NCBI RefSeq assembly: GCF_000428945.1
Contig: NZ_AUAX01000030.1
Coordinates: 1-64,000, forward strand
Length of the DNA: 64,000 nt
Source: Hamadaea tsunoensis DSM 44101
Lineage (GTDB): Bacteria > Actinomycetota > Actinomycetes > Mycobacteriales > Micromonosporaceae
Reading direction: 5' to 3'
Shown here: one piece after another, positions 8,467 through 16,817 of the stretch
Numbering within the stretch: the stretch's first letter is position 1
Layout: the number at the start of each line of letters is the position of its first letter
Notes under the pieces: generated by a model
Databases searched by the model: none
What the model was told of the DNA's origin: nothing
What the model saw: the letters and a program-made list of their open reading frames with translations, nothing else
Translations under genes and position numbers: made by a program

Positions 8467-10797
8467 TCAGCAGGCTCCGGAGTCGCTCCAGACCGCCCAG
8501 GACTCGGGGGCACCCGGAGCGGCGCCGGTGGACCACCACGTGGACGTCCACAGGTGACCGTTGTAGGACACCTTGTCGCCGGGCGCATACGGCGTCGTGG
8601 CGGACCACGCCGGTGTGCTGCCGCAACCACCGCCGCCACCCCCCTGGATGGTCAGCGTGAAGGTGGCCGTGTGGGTCGCTGCGGTCCCGGCGCCCGTCAC
8701 GGTGAGCGAGTAGGTACCCGCCGCGGCCGTGCTCGCCACCGAGACGTTCAGCGTCGCCGACCCACCGGAGGTGACCGACGACGGGCTCACGGACGCGGTC
8801 ACGCCCGTGGGGGCGCCGCTCACGGTGAGGTTCACCGTCTGGGCGCTGCCCGAGGTCGTCGCGGTCGCCACGGAGGACGACGTCGACGAGCCCGCGCTCA
8901 CGGTCGCGCTCGCCGGCGAGAGGCTCACCGAGAAGTCGTTACCGCTGGTGGAGGTCACGGTCACCGTGTACGTGGCCGTGTGGGTGCCGGACGAGCCGGT
9001 ACCGGTGACGGTGATCGCCTTCGCCCCGGTGGTCGCGGTCGAGGAGGCGGTCAGGGTCAGCGTGCTCGACCCGCCCGAGGTGACGGAAGCGGGGCTGAAG
9101 CTCGCGGTGACGCCGGTCGGCAGGCCCGAGGCGGTCAGGTTGACCGTCTGCGCGCTGCCGGAGGTGGTGGCCGTCGAGACGGTCGCCGTGGTGGAGCCGC
9201 CGCGGGCGACGCTGCCCGAGGTCGGGCTGACCGCGAGCGAGAAGTCGTTCGACGGGCCGGTCGTGCACTGCGCCTCACCCGACTGCGCCGGTACGCTCAC
9301 CGCGTCCCAGGCCGCCTTGACCGACTTGCACTCCTGCGACGAGGCCCCGAAGAGGCTGACCGCCGCCGAGAGGGTCGCGGTACGCACGTTCACGTACCGC
9401 CAGCTCGACGTCTTGAGGTTGAGGGCGTTCATGTAGATCTGGCCGGCGTGCTGGATGCCGACGCCGGTCACCGACGAGTTGTTGCAGGTCGGGCTGGACG
9501 GGTCGCCGCCGCCACCGGCCGAGCCGACCGCCACCAGGTAGAACCAGTGGTTGTTCGGGCCGGCCGCCGAGTGGACCTCGGTGTTCGGGATGGACGACGA
9601 GTAGCAGTTCGGGTCGCCGACGAGCGACGGGTTGTACATGTACCGGATCGGGCCGCTGCCGGTCAGGTTGACCTCTTCGCCGACGGTGTAGTCCGGCGGG
9701 TCGTTCGGGTTGTTGGCGTAGTGCTCGGTCAGCGCGCCGAAGATGTCGCCGGTCGACTCGTTGATGCCGCCGTTCTCGTTGCCCGAGCCGGTGCCGCCCG
9801 ACGTGTACTGGAAGATCGCGTGGCCCATCTCGTGGCCGACGACGTCGATGTTGGTCGCCTGCCGCTGGCTGTCCGAGCTGTGTCCGAACGTGCCCGACGA
9901 GCCGTCCCAGTACGCGTTGACGTCGTTCAGCCCGACGTAGAGCGGGAAGTTCTGGCCGCTGCCGGACAGGCCGGTGCGGCCCAGCCAGGTACGCAGCATG
10001 TCGATCTCCTGCTCGACGGCGTAGTACGCGTCCACGCACCCGGTCTGCAGGTCTGTACCCGTACCGGTGCCGCCGTTGGAGTAGACGGTGTGCGACGTGT
10101 AGTTGCCGCAGGACAGGCCGGACCGGGTCGGGTCCTGCAGCCGGCCGCCCGTCGTGTCGATCGTGATGTTGCCGTTGTAGTAGCCGCGGGCGGCGTCGAA
10201 GCGTACGTCGTCCTTGGTCGCGGTCATCTTGCCGGTGTGGGCGTCGACGTAGACGTGCAGCTTGGACGGCAGGCCGGCCCGCGTACCGGTGGCGAGCACC
10301 TCCCAGGCCAGACGGCCGGAGTCGGCCAGCACGACGAGGGTGGGCTTCGCGGTCGACCGCACCTTGCCGAGCTGGGCGCGAGCGGTCGCCGTCGCCGCCG
10401 CGGCGGTCACCGACGGCGTGATCGAGCCGACCGTGATCCCGCCCCGGTGCGCGGCCGAGGTCGCGCGGACGTTGCCGGCCGCGTCGGTGGCGACGACCGC
10501 GTCCCCGCCGACCACGGGCAGCCCGCGATACGTCCGCTCGTACGCGTAGAAGTGCAGGCCGCCGGCGCCGTTGACGGCGGAGCGGCGGATGAACGTCTCC
10601 TGCGGGCCCTTGGCGAGCGCGTCGAACCCGCCGGCCGCGGCCCGGTCGGCGGCGGCCGCCGGATCGGTCGTGACCTTGGCGGCCGCGCTGTCCACGGTGG
10701 CCGGCGGGCGGCCCGCCTGGCTGGTACCGGCGGCGAAGGCGAGCGCGCCGGCCACGACGGCGGTCACCAGCCCGACGGTGAGGACTTTCCGTCTCAC
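8467..10797 (-). CDS. Secreted M4 (thermolysin-like) metalloprotease with repeat and chitin-binding domains
   Basis: 776 residues. A signal peptide (1-28) is followed by an FTP/PepSY-type propeptide (about 45-200). The M4 catalytic domain runs about 205-505, with HEMGH at 322-326, the zinc-ligand motif NESTGD at 346-351 and the second active-site His in EVHSAAGPNNHW near 409. Two similar Ig-like repeats of about 100 residues (517-616 and 620-718) share SGSAQTVNLT. A Gly linker leads to a small C-terminal domain typical of CBM5/12 (WSATTPYAPGDKVSYNGHLW). Its likely role is extracellular protein digestion, possibly anchored to chitin or fungal wall. GTG 10797 is preceded by TAGGAG seven bases upstream. 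Confidence 0.93.
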   Translation of the reverse strand: MRRKVLTVGLVTAVVAGALAFAAGTSQAGRPPATVDSAAAKVTTDPAAAADRAAAGGFDALAKGPQETFIRRSAVNGAGGLHFYAYERTYRGLPVVGGDAVVATDAAGNVRATSAAHRGGITVGSITPSVTAAAATATARAQLGKVRSTAKPTLVVLADSGRLAWEVLATGTRAGLPSKLHVYVDAHTGKMTATKDDVRFDAARGYYNGNITIDTTGGRLQDPTRSGLSCGNYTSHTVYSNGGTGTGTDLQTGCVDAYYAVEQEIDMLRTWLGRTGLSGSGQNFPLYVGLNDVNAYWDGSSGTFGHSSDSQRQATNIDVVGHEMGHAIFQYTSGGTGSGNENGGINESTGDIFGALTEHYANNPNDPPDYTVGEEVNLTGSGPIRYMYNPSLVGDPNCYSSSIPNTEVHSAAGPNNHWFYLVAVGSAGGGGDPSSPTCNNSSVTGVGIQHAGQIYMNALNLKTSSWRYVNVRTATLSAAVSLFGASSQECKSVKAAWDAVSVPAQSGEAQCTTGPSNDFSLAVSPTSGSVARGGSTTATVSTATTSGSAQTVNLTASGLPTGVTASFSPASVTSGGSSTLTLTASSTATTGAKAITVTGTGSSGTHTATYTVTVTSTSGNDFSVSLSPASATVSAGSSTSSSVATATTSGSAQTVNLTVSGAPTGVTASVSPSSVTSGGSATLNVSVASTAAAGTYSLTVTGAGTAATHTATFTLTIQGGGGGGCGSTPAWSATTPYAPGDKVSYNGHLWTSTWWSTGAAPGAPESWAVWSDSGAC

Positions 10798-10871
10798 GTT
10801 GATCTCCTACTGGGGGGTTTCCCTTGTGGGGGTTCCTGCTGGGAAAGGTGCGGAGGAGGATCGGCGGTTTC

Positions 10872-10901
10872 TTGAGTGTTAACCGCAGTAAACTGTATAG
10901 T
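10872..10901 (+). promoter_or_regulatory. Promoter upstream of the two-helix membrane protein gene
   Basis: TTGAGT (10872-10877) and TATAGT (10896-10901) are 18 bases apart. This is unusually close to the general sigma consensus for this genome, and the local sequence is AT-rich. Confidence 0.65.
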
Positions 10902-10919
10902 TACCTAAATGACTGCGGT
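10882..10919. promoter_or_regulatory. Inverted-repeat operator candidate around the -10 box
   Basis: ACCGCAGT (10882-10889) and ACTGCGGT (10912-10919) are perfect 8-bp inverted half-sites flanking the TATAGT box. A repressor bound here would cover the start of transcription. The protein that binds is not evident. Confidence 0.55.
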
Positions 10920-11100
10920 CAAGAGATCGACGACCGCGGCTGTGGAAATGGCACGTGGGGCGGGACGTCCCTCCTCGTCTCACGTGCTCCGCGACCGGGG
11001 TTTGAAGGCCGGGCGGGCTGGGCAAGCACTCCTGCGAGGAAAACCCCCTCTGGCGCAACGCGACCATCCTCAATGGAGGTGGAGAACATGGCATTCGTAG
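10909..11100 (+). CDS. Possible leaderless 63-codon upstream ORF
   Basis: ATG 10909 lies exactly seven bases after the TATAGT box, the spacing of a leaderless transcript. The frame stays open for 63 codons and ends 10 bases inside the next gene, overlapping its Shine-Dalgarno and ATG. The peptide is basic and unlike anything I know, and its third-position GC is only moderate. It may be a translated leader coupled to the membrane protein gene, or an accident. Confidence 0.25.
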   Translation: MTAVKRSTTAAVEMARGAGRPSSSHVLRDRGLKAGRAGQALLRGKPPLAQRDHPQWRWRTWHS

Positions 11101-11522
11101 GCGTACTGCTGCTGCTGGGCACGATCGGTCTCGTGTCCGCGGCGGCCTGGGCGAATCAGGGCCTCATCGAGGGTTCGGTCGGCTCGGTGGACCTCTTCGG
11201 GCGGCACCTGAACCTGACGAACGGCGAGGTCTTCCTGTTCGGGGCGGCGGCCGGCGCGCTCGTGCTGCTGTCGCTCTACATGATCATGGGCGGTACGCGC
11301 CGTCGCATGGCCCGCTCCGCGCAGACCCGCCGCACGATGCGCGAGCGTGAGCGTGACCTGTCGGCCCGCGAGGCCGAACTGGCCGCGGCGGACCGCACCC
11401 GGCAGGCGGAGGCCGAGGCGGCCGGGGCCCGCGACGCCCGGACGGCGGCCGAGCAGGCCGCGGTCGAGCGCCGCACGGTCCGCGTGGACGAGGCGCGCGA
11501 CGACGAGTACGCCGAGCGCTGA
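11088..11522 (+). CDS. Two-helix membrane protein with C-terminal coiled coil
   Basis: 144 residues. Two hydrophobic segments (about 3-22 and 44-66) are separated by a short loop (SVDLFGRHLNLTNGE). A long charged helix rich in Arg, Glu and Ala (about 68-144) then gives a probable cytoplasmic coiled coil. The layout resembles LapA/DUF1049-type proteins, but the match is too weak to name a function. ATG 11088 follows GGAGGTGGAG by six bases. The upstream in-frame extension to 10824 is not supported. It has its own promoter and inverted-repeat operator candidate. A family C palindrome lies 38 bases past the stop. Confidence 0.75.
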   Translation: MAFVGVLLLLGTIGLVSAAAWANQGLIEGSVGSVDLFGRHLNLTNGEVFLFGAAAGALVLLSLYMIMGGTRRRMARSAQTRRTMRERERDLSAREAELAAADRTRQAEAEAAGARDARTAAEQAAVERRTVRVDEARDDEYAER

Positions 11523-11560
11523 CCCGCACCCGGCGCGCCGCCCCGCGCGCTCAGCACAGC

Positions 11561-11641
11561 CAAGATCCCGTTTGGATCAGGGAAATCACCCGAATCATGG
11601 ACCAAGATTCGGGTGGAAAACCTGATCCAAACGGGATCTTG
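11561..11641. repeat. Family C 81-bp palindrome, copy 2
   Basis: Begins CAAGATCCCGTTTGGATCAG and ends with its complement, with the inner stem CACCCGAATC/GATTCGGGTG. It lies behind the membrane-protein gene, where it can act as a transcript end. The reading frame equivalent to copy 1 is fully open here too (QDPVWIRE...). Confidence 0.93.
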
Positions 11642-11660
11642 GCGTGTTCGAGGGCTGGGC

Positions 11661-11674
11661 AGAGAGCGCTCTCT
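11661..11674. promoter_or_regulatory. LacI-type operator, distal site for the GH64 gene
   Basis: AGAGAGCGCTCTCT is a perfect 14-bp palindrome with the central CG of LacI-family sites. The rest of 11675-11837 holds no gene that I can see. Confidence 0.7.
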
Positions 11675-11837
11675 GCGGACTGTGCCAGATTGCCGGTGCG
11701 GGTCCGGGAAATTTCGCGCGGGTGTCCGCCACCCATATGCTGTCTCCGGCAACAAATACCCTGGCCAGGACACATAGAGGTACGCAGGGTTTCGAATTCG
11801 TGATCTTCCGTTACCGAATCGTGGTGTCGCGCTCGTC

Positions 11838-11866
11838 TTGACAGGACGCTCCGCTGTGAGGAATCT
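11838..11866 (+). promoter_or_regulatory. Promoter of the GH64 glucanase gene
   Basis: TTGACA (11838-11843) and GAATCT (11861-11866) have a 17-base spacer. The predicted start falls in the proximal operator 11872-11886. Confidence 0.6.
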
Positions 11867-11871
11867 CTCTG

Positions 11872-11886
11872 CGAGAGCGCTCTCTG
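11872..11886. promoter_or_regulatory. LacI-type operator, proximal site for the GH64 gene
   Basis: CGAGAGCGCTCTCTG repeats the core GAGAGCGCTCTC of the distal site 212 bp upstream and overlaps the predicted +1. Two sites suggest repression with DNA looping. The cognate LacI protein is not obviously one of those in this window. Confidence 0.72.
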
Positions 11887-11979
11887 ACAGACCGTCCCGC
11901 ACTGACCCGCCCCCAAGGGCGCGACGTCCGCCCGGCGTCGCGCCCTACCCCCGCACCCGTACCCCAGCAGGGAGCTGTC

Positions 11980-13782
11980 ATGCAGTTAGCCCTCCGCACC
12001 GCGGCGGCCCGCCGCGGACCCGCCTTCGTCCTGGCGGCCGTGAGCGCCGCGATCGTCCTGCTCCTCGGCAGCGTGGTCGCGCTGACGGCGCGCGCCAGCG
12101 CCGCACCCGTCCTCCTGTCGCAGGGCAAGCCGGCCACCGCCTCCTCGACCGAGAACGCCACGTTCCCGGCGAGCGCGGCCGTCGACGGCAACACCGGTAC
12201 GCGCTGGTCGAGCGCGTTCAGCGATCCACAGTGGATCCAGGTCGACCTCGGCGCCTCGTCGACGATCAACCAGGTGATCCTGAACTGGGAGGCCGCGTAC
12301 GCGAAGTCCTTCCAGATCCAGGTCTCCGACAACGGGACCACGTGGACGAACATCTACTCCACCACCACCTCGACGGGCGGCGTGCAGACGCTGAACGTGA
12401 CCGGCAGCGGCCGCTACGTCCGCATGAACGGCACGGCCCGGGCGACGGCGTACGGCTACTCGCTGTTCGAGTTCCAGGTCTACGGCACGACCGGCACGAG
12501 CACCGGCTGCGGCACGACCAACGTGGCGCTGAACAAGACGGCCACCGCATCCACCACCGAGAACGCCACGTTCCCGGCGAGCGCGGCGTTCGACGGCAAC
12601 ACCGGTACCCGCTGGTCCAGCGCCTTCGCCGATCCGCAGTGGATCCAGGTGGACCTCGGCGCCACGACGTCGATCTGCAAGGTCGTGCTGAACTGGGAGC
12701 CCGCGTACGCGTCGGCGTTCTCGGTGCAGACCTCGGCCAACGGCACCACGTGGACGAACATCTACTCGACCACGGCGGGCACCGGCGGCGTACAGAGCCT
12801 GACGGTCAACGGCAGCGGCCGCTACGTCCGCATGAACGGCACGGCCCGCGCGACGGCGTACGGCTACTCGCTGTGGGAGTTCGAGGTCTACTCGGGCACC
12901 TCGTCGACCCCGCCGCCGTCGAGCCCGGCCGCGAGCCCCAGCACCACCGGCTCGCCGAACCCGAGCGACTTCTGGGGCGACACCAACTCCATCCCCGCCG
13001 CCCAGAACGTCGTCATGGTGAAGATCCTCAACCGCACCAACGGCCAGTACCCCGACAGCCAGGTCTACTGGAGCTACAACGGGGTCGCGCACTCCATCGC
13101 CGACCAGCCGTACTTCGACATGCCGGTGAACTCCGCCGGTCGCATGTACTTCTACCTCGGCTCGCCCACCAGCCAGTACTACGACTTCATCGAGTTCACC
13201 GTCGGCGCCTCGGTCTTCAACGGCAACACCACCCGGGTCGACGCCTTCGGTCTGAAGATCGCCATGCGCCTGCACGCCCACGACGGCTACGACGTTCAGG
13301 TCGGCGAGGACCAGGCGACCTTCGCCGAGAGCCGCACGGCGACCTTCAACAAGTTCATCGCCGAGGTCCCGCAGGAGTTCAAGGTCCTGGCCCAGAGCCA
13401 GTCCCCGTACCGGATCATCGCCCCCGGCAGCGACCCCACCTTCCGCTCCGGCGGCGTCAACCAGAACTACTTCACGGCGTACGCGCAGCAGTACGGGATC
13501 AACGCCCCGACGTCGGACGTGTTCGGTTGTGCCGGCGTCCTGGCGGCCGACCCGGGCAACTGCGCCGCCCTCAACCGCCACGTCCGGCAGCTGCCGCAGT
13601 CGGACTGGTCCACGCCGAGCCTCTACTACCAGGCGGCCCCGGCGAACTACTACGCGAAGTTCTGGCACGACCACGCGATCAACAAGCTCGCGTACGGGTT
13701 CCCGTACGACGACTACGCGGGCCAGTCGTCCTTCATCTCGCACGGCAACCCGCAGTGGCTGGAAGTCGCCGTCGGCTGGTGA
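11980..13782 (+). CDS. Secreted GH64 beta-1,3-glucanase with twin F5/8C modules
   Basis: 600 residues. A signal peptide (1-41) is followed by two discoidin/CBM32-like modules (about 45-168 and 182-304). Both start with TENATFPASAA and both contain RYVRMNGTARATAYGYSL, so they arose by duplication. A Pro/Ser/Thr linker (305-330) leads to a GH64 domain (about 335-600). GH64 enzymes are extracellular endo-beta-1,3-glucanases (laminaripentaose-producing type) that attack fungal or algal glucan. ATG 11980 follows AGGGAG. The paired LacI-type operators upstream point to sugar-induced expression. A strong terminator follows the stop. Confidence 0.92.
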   Translation: MQLALRTAAARRGPAFVLAAVSAAIVLLLGSVVALTARASAAPVLLSQGKPATASSTENATFPASAAVDGNTGTRWSSAFSDPQWIQVDLGASSTINQVILNWEAAYAKSFQIQVSDNGTTWTNIYSTTTSTGGVQTLNVTGSGRYVRMNGTARATAYGYSLFEFQVYGTTGTSTGCGTTNVALNKTATASTTENATFPASAAFDGNTGTRWSSAFADPQWIQVDLGATTSICKVVLNWEPAYASAFSVQTSANGTTWTNIYSTTAGTGGVQSLTVNGSGRYVRMNGTARATAYGYSLWEFEVYSGTSSTPPPSSPAASPSTTGSPNPSDFWGDTNSIPAAQNVVMVKILNRTNGQYPDSQVYWSYNGVAHSIADQPYFDMPVNSAGRMYFYLGSPTSQYYDFIEFTVGASVFNGNTTRVDAFGLKIAMRLHAHDGYDVQVGEDQATFAESRTATFNKFIAEVPQEFKVLAQSQSPYRIIAPGSDPTFRSGGVNQNYFTAYAQQYGINAPTSDVFGCAGVLAADPGNCAALNRHVRQLPQSDWSTPSLYYQAAPANYYAKFWHDHAINKLAYGFPYDDYAGQSSFISHGNPQWLEVAVGW

Positions 13783-13791
13783 CCTCCTGAA

Positions 13792-13830
13792 GTCCGGCCC
13801 CCGATTCCCGGGGGCCGGACGCTTTTCTTC
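13792..13830 (+). terminator. Terminator after the GH64 gene
   Basis: GTCCGGCCCCCG and CGGGGGCCGGAC pair around a short loop (ATTCC region), followed by GCTTTTCTTC. It lies just outside family A copy 2. Confidence 0.9.
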
Positions 13831-13836
13831 AGCAAG

Positions 13837-14644
13837 TTCAGGATCTTTTAAGATCGTTTTGTCCCGGGTTCGTCGATCTCACTTCCGCTCCTCCCGCGGG
13901 AGACCGTTCCGCCCCTATCGCTGCGCTCCGGGGACTCCACTGCCAGGTGAGTGGGGCGACGCATCATCCACCGTCGCCCGGTCACCGTTCACCCCCAACC
14001 CCCACCCGGCCTTTGTCCCGACTGTCCGATATGGCGGCCGGGTGGATCGGCTGGGCCGACATCCCGACCGCTGGGGATCGAGGGGACAGGGTGCGTTTTT
14101 ACATCTCAGCCGCTGTGGATCACGTCCACGCCGTCCCGCGGTCGGCCGTTGCCCGTGATGCGGGAACGATCTTCCGATAGGTGGACCCGGGGCGCTGTCT
14201 TCTTGATCGCTTACGGCTGGGGTGTAAATCCGGCCCGATCTGCATGATCAATTACGCGTCAGGTGCAGCAGAACCCGGTCAGCGCGCTCCAGAACCGTAA
14301 ACGATCATGCGCCGAGCGGCCGTTTCCACACCACAGCCGTAAACGATCACCCCGCCGACCGCCGCCCCGGCGCCCATATCGGACAGTCGCGACAAAGCCA
14401 GAACCGGCCAGGGTCGGACGGTGGCTCCGATCGTCGACCATCTCGGGTGCAAGTCGGATAGTCGGGACAAAGTCCGGGTGGGGGTTGGGGGTAAACGGTG
14501 ACCGGGCGACGGTGGATGATGCGTCGCCCCACTCACCTGGCAGTGGAGTCCCCGGAGCGCAGCGATAGGGGCGGAACGGTCTCCCGCGGGAGGAGCGGAA
14601 GTGAGATCGACGAACCCGGGACAAAGAACTAGAAAGATCTTGAA
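13837..14644. repeat. Family A composite palindromic element, copy 2 (inverted)
   Basis: 808 bp lying between two converging genes. The outer ends are TTCAGGATCTTT (13837-13848) and AAAGATCTTGAA (14633-14644). Arms of about 170 bp starting GTCCCGGGTTCGTCGATCTC are almost identical to each other. Its interior matches copy 1 (150-1119) when reverse-complemented, module for module, but lacks the family B palindrome and one other insert. No shared reading frame is kept, so it is treated as non-coding. Arms this alike within one element imply recent homogenisation or recent origin. Confidence 0.87.
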
Positions 14645-14658
14645 TTTCCGCTCGGCGA

Positions 14659-15426
14659 TCAGGCCCAATGCCGCGGGCGGCGGAACCCTTCGGGAAGGCG
14701 GGTCGTGGCGTCTCCTCGGGCGGCGTCCACCTGGGACTGCGTGAGGAACAGGGTTTCCCGGAGGTCGGCGCCGTGCAGCAGGGCGCCGCGGAGGTCGGTG
14801 CCGAGCAGGTCGGTCCGGAAGAGGTCCACCCCGCTGAGATTGGCGCCGATGCAGTAGGCGCCGCGCAGCGTGGCGCCACGCAGGCGCATGGTCCGCAGGT
14901 CGCGGCCCATGAGGTCGGCACCGCGGCGGCTCACCCCGCCCAGGCCGTCCCGGCGGCGCGCGCTGGCGGCTTCGAGCAGGGGGCCGACGCGCTCCCGCCA
15001 CGCGTGAATGTCCACATCGGATGGATCGGCGGCGGCGGTGTCGATCGCGGCCGACGTGGCATCGAGGTCGGGGTCGTCGTCGAAGGCGCGGGCCGCGCGC
15101 AGGTAGTACAGCAGCTCGTGCAGGTGGAGCACGACCTCGTACACGCCGAACATGCGCTGGCGCAGCTCCGGAGCCGACCGCCAGTCCTTCCCGCCGAAGA
15201 GTTCCTGGGTGACCCGCTGGCCGGCGCCGAAGCAGTCGAAGACCGTGCAACCGGTGAAGCCGCGGTCGCGCAGGTCGGAGTGGATCCCGCAGCGGAAGTC
15301 CGTACGCAGGTTGGGGCAGGGCTGCCCGGCCTTCTTCGTGATCGCGAAGTCGGCCGAGGCCAGGAAGGCGGGCACCACGCAGCAGAGTGCGGCGCAGCGC
15401 GTACAGTCGGCGCGCAACTCGGTCAT
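14659..15426 (-). CDS. Pentapeptide-repeat protein with cysteine-rich N-terminus
   Basis: 255 residues. The N-terminal part (about 7-60) has CTRCAALCC and further spaced cysteines (CPNL, CGIH, GCTVFDC), resembling a metal- or cluster-binding module of the YkgJ type. A helical middle follows. Residues about 165-240 contain A(D/N)LXX pentapeptide repeats (GADLMGRDLRTMRLRGATL...), which fold as a right-handed beta helix. Some such proteins mimic DNA, but no target is evident. ATG 15426 is preceded by TAGCAT seven bases upstream, so it is likely leaderless. ATG 15435 is an alternative. It is divergent from the first DUF1800 gene and its 3' end abuts family A copy 2. Confidence 0.8.
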   Translation of the reverse strand: MTELRADCTRCAALCCVVPAFLASADFAITKKAGQPCPNLRTDFRCGIHSDLRDRGFTGCTVFDCFGAGQRVTQELFGGKDWRSAPELRQRMFGVYEVVLHLHELLYYLRAARAFDDDPDLDATSAAIDTAAADPSDVDIHAWRERVGPLLEAASARRRDGLGGVSRRGADLMGRDLRTMRLRGATLRGAYCIGANLSGVDLFRTDLLGTDLRGALLHGADLRETLFLTQSQVDAARGDATTRLPEGFRRPRHWA

Positions 15427-15433
15427 TTCTCCC

Positions 15434-15439
15434 ATGCTA
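15434..15439 (-). promoter_or_regulatory. Leaderless -10 box, pentapeptide gene
   Basis: TAGCAT on the minus strand, seven bases before ATG 15426. Confidence 0.55.
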
Positions 15440-15493
15440 CCGGCCTGACCGTCGTCGATCCGTGGCCTGACGTTCCCCGAACATACGGCTGGG

Positions 15494-15499
15494 TATGGT
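15494..15499 (+). promoter_or_regulatory. Leaderless -10 box, first DUF1800 gene
   Basis: TATGGT, six bases before ATG 15506. No Shine-Dalgarno is present. Confidence 0.55.
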
Positions 15500-15505
15500 G
15501 CGGGC

Positions 15506-16807
15506 ATGGCAGACCGAGCGCAGGCCGCACTGCTGTTGCGGCGGATGGGGTTCGGCCCGACGTCCGCCGAGGTCGACGCGGCCGCCGCGACCGATCCGCG
15601 GCAGCTGGTCGCCGGGCTGATCAGCCAGGGCGGCCCCGATCCCGGCGCGACGCCGCTGCCCACCTTCGCCGACGACCCGTACCTGCACCCCGATCAGGCC
15701 GCCGGGAAGGACCGGGAGGCCAAGGCCCGGGCGCGCCAGGCGGCCCAGCAGCAGCTGACCGGCCTCGCCGACGCCTGGGTACGCCGGATGGCCACCGCCC
15801 GCGGGCAGTTCGCCGAGAAGATGGTCTTCTTCTGGCACGGGCACTGGGCGACGAGTGCGCAGAAGGTCAAGTCGGCGACGCTGATGCGGGGGCAGCTGGA
15901 GACGTTCCGTGCCCTGGGACGAGGCGACTTCACGGCCTTCGCGCGGGCCATGGTCCGGGACCCCGCCCTGATCGTCTGGCTGGACGGCCAGCGCAACACC
16001 GCGAAGGCCCCCAACGAGAACCTCGCCCGCGAGCTGATGGAGCTGTTCACCCTCGGCATCGGTGCGTACGCGGAGTCCGACGTGAAGTCCGCCGCGAAGG
16101 CGCTCACCGGCTGGACGATCGACCGGACGACCGGCCGGGCGGTGTTCGCCCCGAAGCGGCACGCGACCGGGGACAAGACGGTTCTCGGCACGACCGCCGA
16201 TCTCGACGCCGACGGCCTGGTGAACCTGATCGCCGGCCGGCCCGAGCACGCCGCGTTCCTGGCGGGGCGGCTCTGGTTCCGGTTCGCGTCCACCGATCCT
16301 CTCCCGGACTCCACGCGGACGGCGATGACCGGCGCCTACGGCCCGGGCCACGACGTGAACGCCATGCTGACCGCGCTGTTCACCGACGCCCGGTTCGTCG
16401 AGACCCGGGGACACCTCGTGAAGCAGCCGGTCGAATGGGCGGTCGGCGCGATACGCCAGCTCGGCGTGACGGCACCGCCGAAGGGTCTGCTCAACGGCCT
16501 GCGGGGAATGGGACAGGTGCCCCTGCGCCCGCCCAGTGTCGGTGGCTGGCCGGCCGGGACCGCGTGGCTGACCACTTCCTCCCTCCAGGTACGCATGAAG
16601 CTGGCCGCCGCCATCGCCGCAGCCGTCCCGGACCCGACGCTGACCGCGTTGCGCGGCGGCGGCACCACGAAGCTCGACGCGCTGGCCCACCTGCTGGCGG
16701 TCGACGGCTGGACCGACCGCACCCGGGCCACGCTGGCGGAGGTGGCCGCGAAGCCCGCTGCCCTGATCACGGCCGCCCTGGTCAGCCCCGAATACACGGT
16801 CAGCTGA
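15506..16807 (+). CDS. DUF1800 family protein (cassette 1)
   Basis: 433 residues of DUF1800, recognised by LLRRMGFGPTSAEVDAAAAT at the N-terminus, KMVFFWHGHWATS near 110, NENLARELMELFTLGIGAY near 170 and PPSVGGWPAGTAWL near 345. The biochemical function of DUF1800 is not established. It has no signal peptide, although its partner DUF1501 is a Tat substrate, so it may stay inside or be carried out with the partner. It is followed after 10 bases by the DUF1501 gene, and the pair is repeated at 18128-20720 with an equal-length paralogue. ATG 15506 looks leaderless. Confidence 0.9.
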   Translation: MADRAQAALLLRRMGFGPTSAEVDAAAATDPRQLVAGLISQGGPDPGATPLPTFADDPYLHPDQAAGKDREAKARARQAAQQQLTGLADAWVRRMATARGQFAEKMVFFWHGHWATSAQKVKSATLMRGQLETFRALGRGDFTAFARAMVRDPALIVWLDGQRNTAKAPNENLARELMELFTLGIGAYAESDVKSAAKALTGWTIDRTTGRAVFAPKRHATGDKTVLGTTADLDADGLVNLIAGRPEHAAFLAGRLWFRFASTDPLPDSTRTAMTGAYGPGHDVNAMLTALFTDARFVETRGHLVKQPVEWAVGAIRQLGVTAPPKGLLNGLRGMGQVPLRPPSVGGWPAGTAWLTTSSLQVRMKLAAAIAAAVPDPTLTALRGGGTTKLDALAHLLAVDGWTDRTRATLAEVAAKPAALITAALVSPEYTVS

Positions 16808-16817
16808 GGAGGATCCC

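Noticed and set aside
11551-11916. ORFs crossing the GH64 promoter region and the family C copy
   Set aside because: They run through the operators and promoter and are open only because the palindrome lacks stops.
13529-14247. ORFs of 77-209 codons running from the GH64 3' end into family A copy 2
   Set aside because: Frame-shifted shadows and repeat-encoded sequence without conserved protein features.
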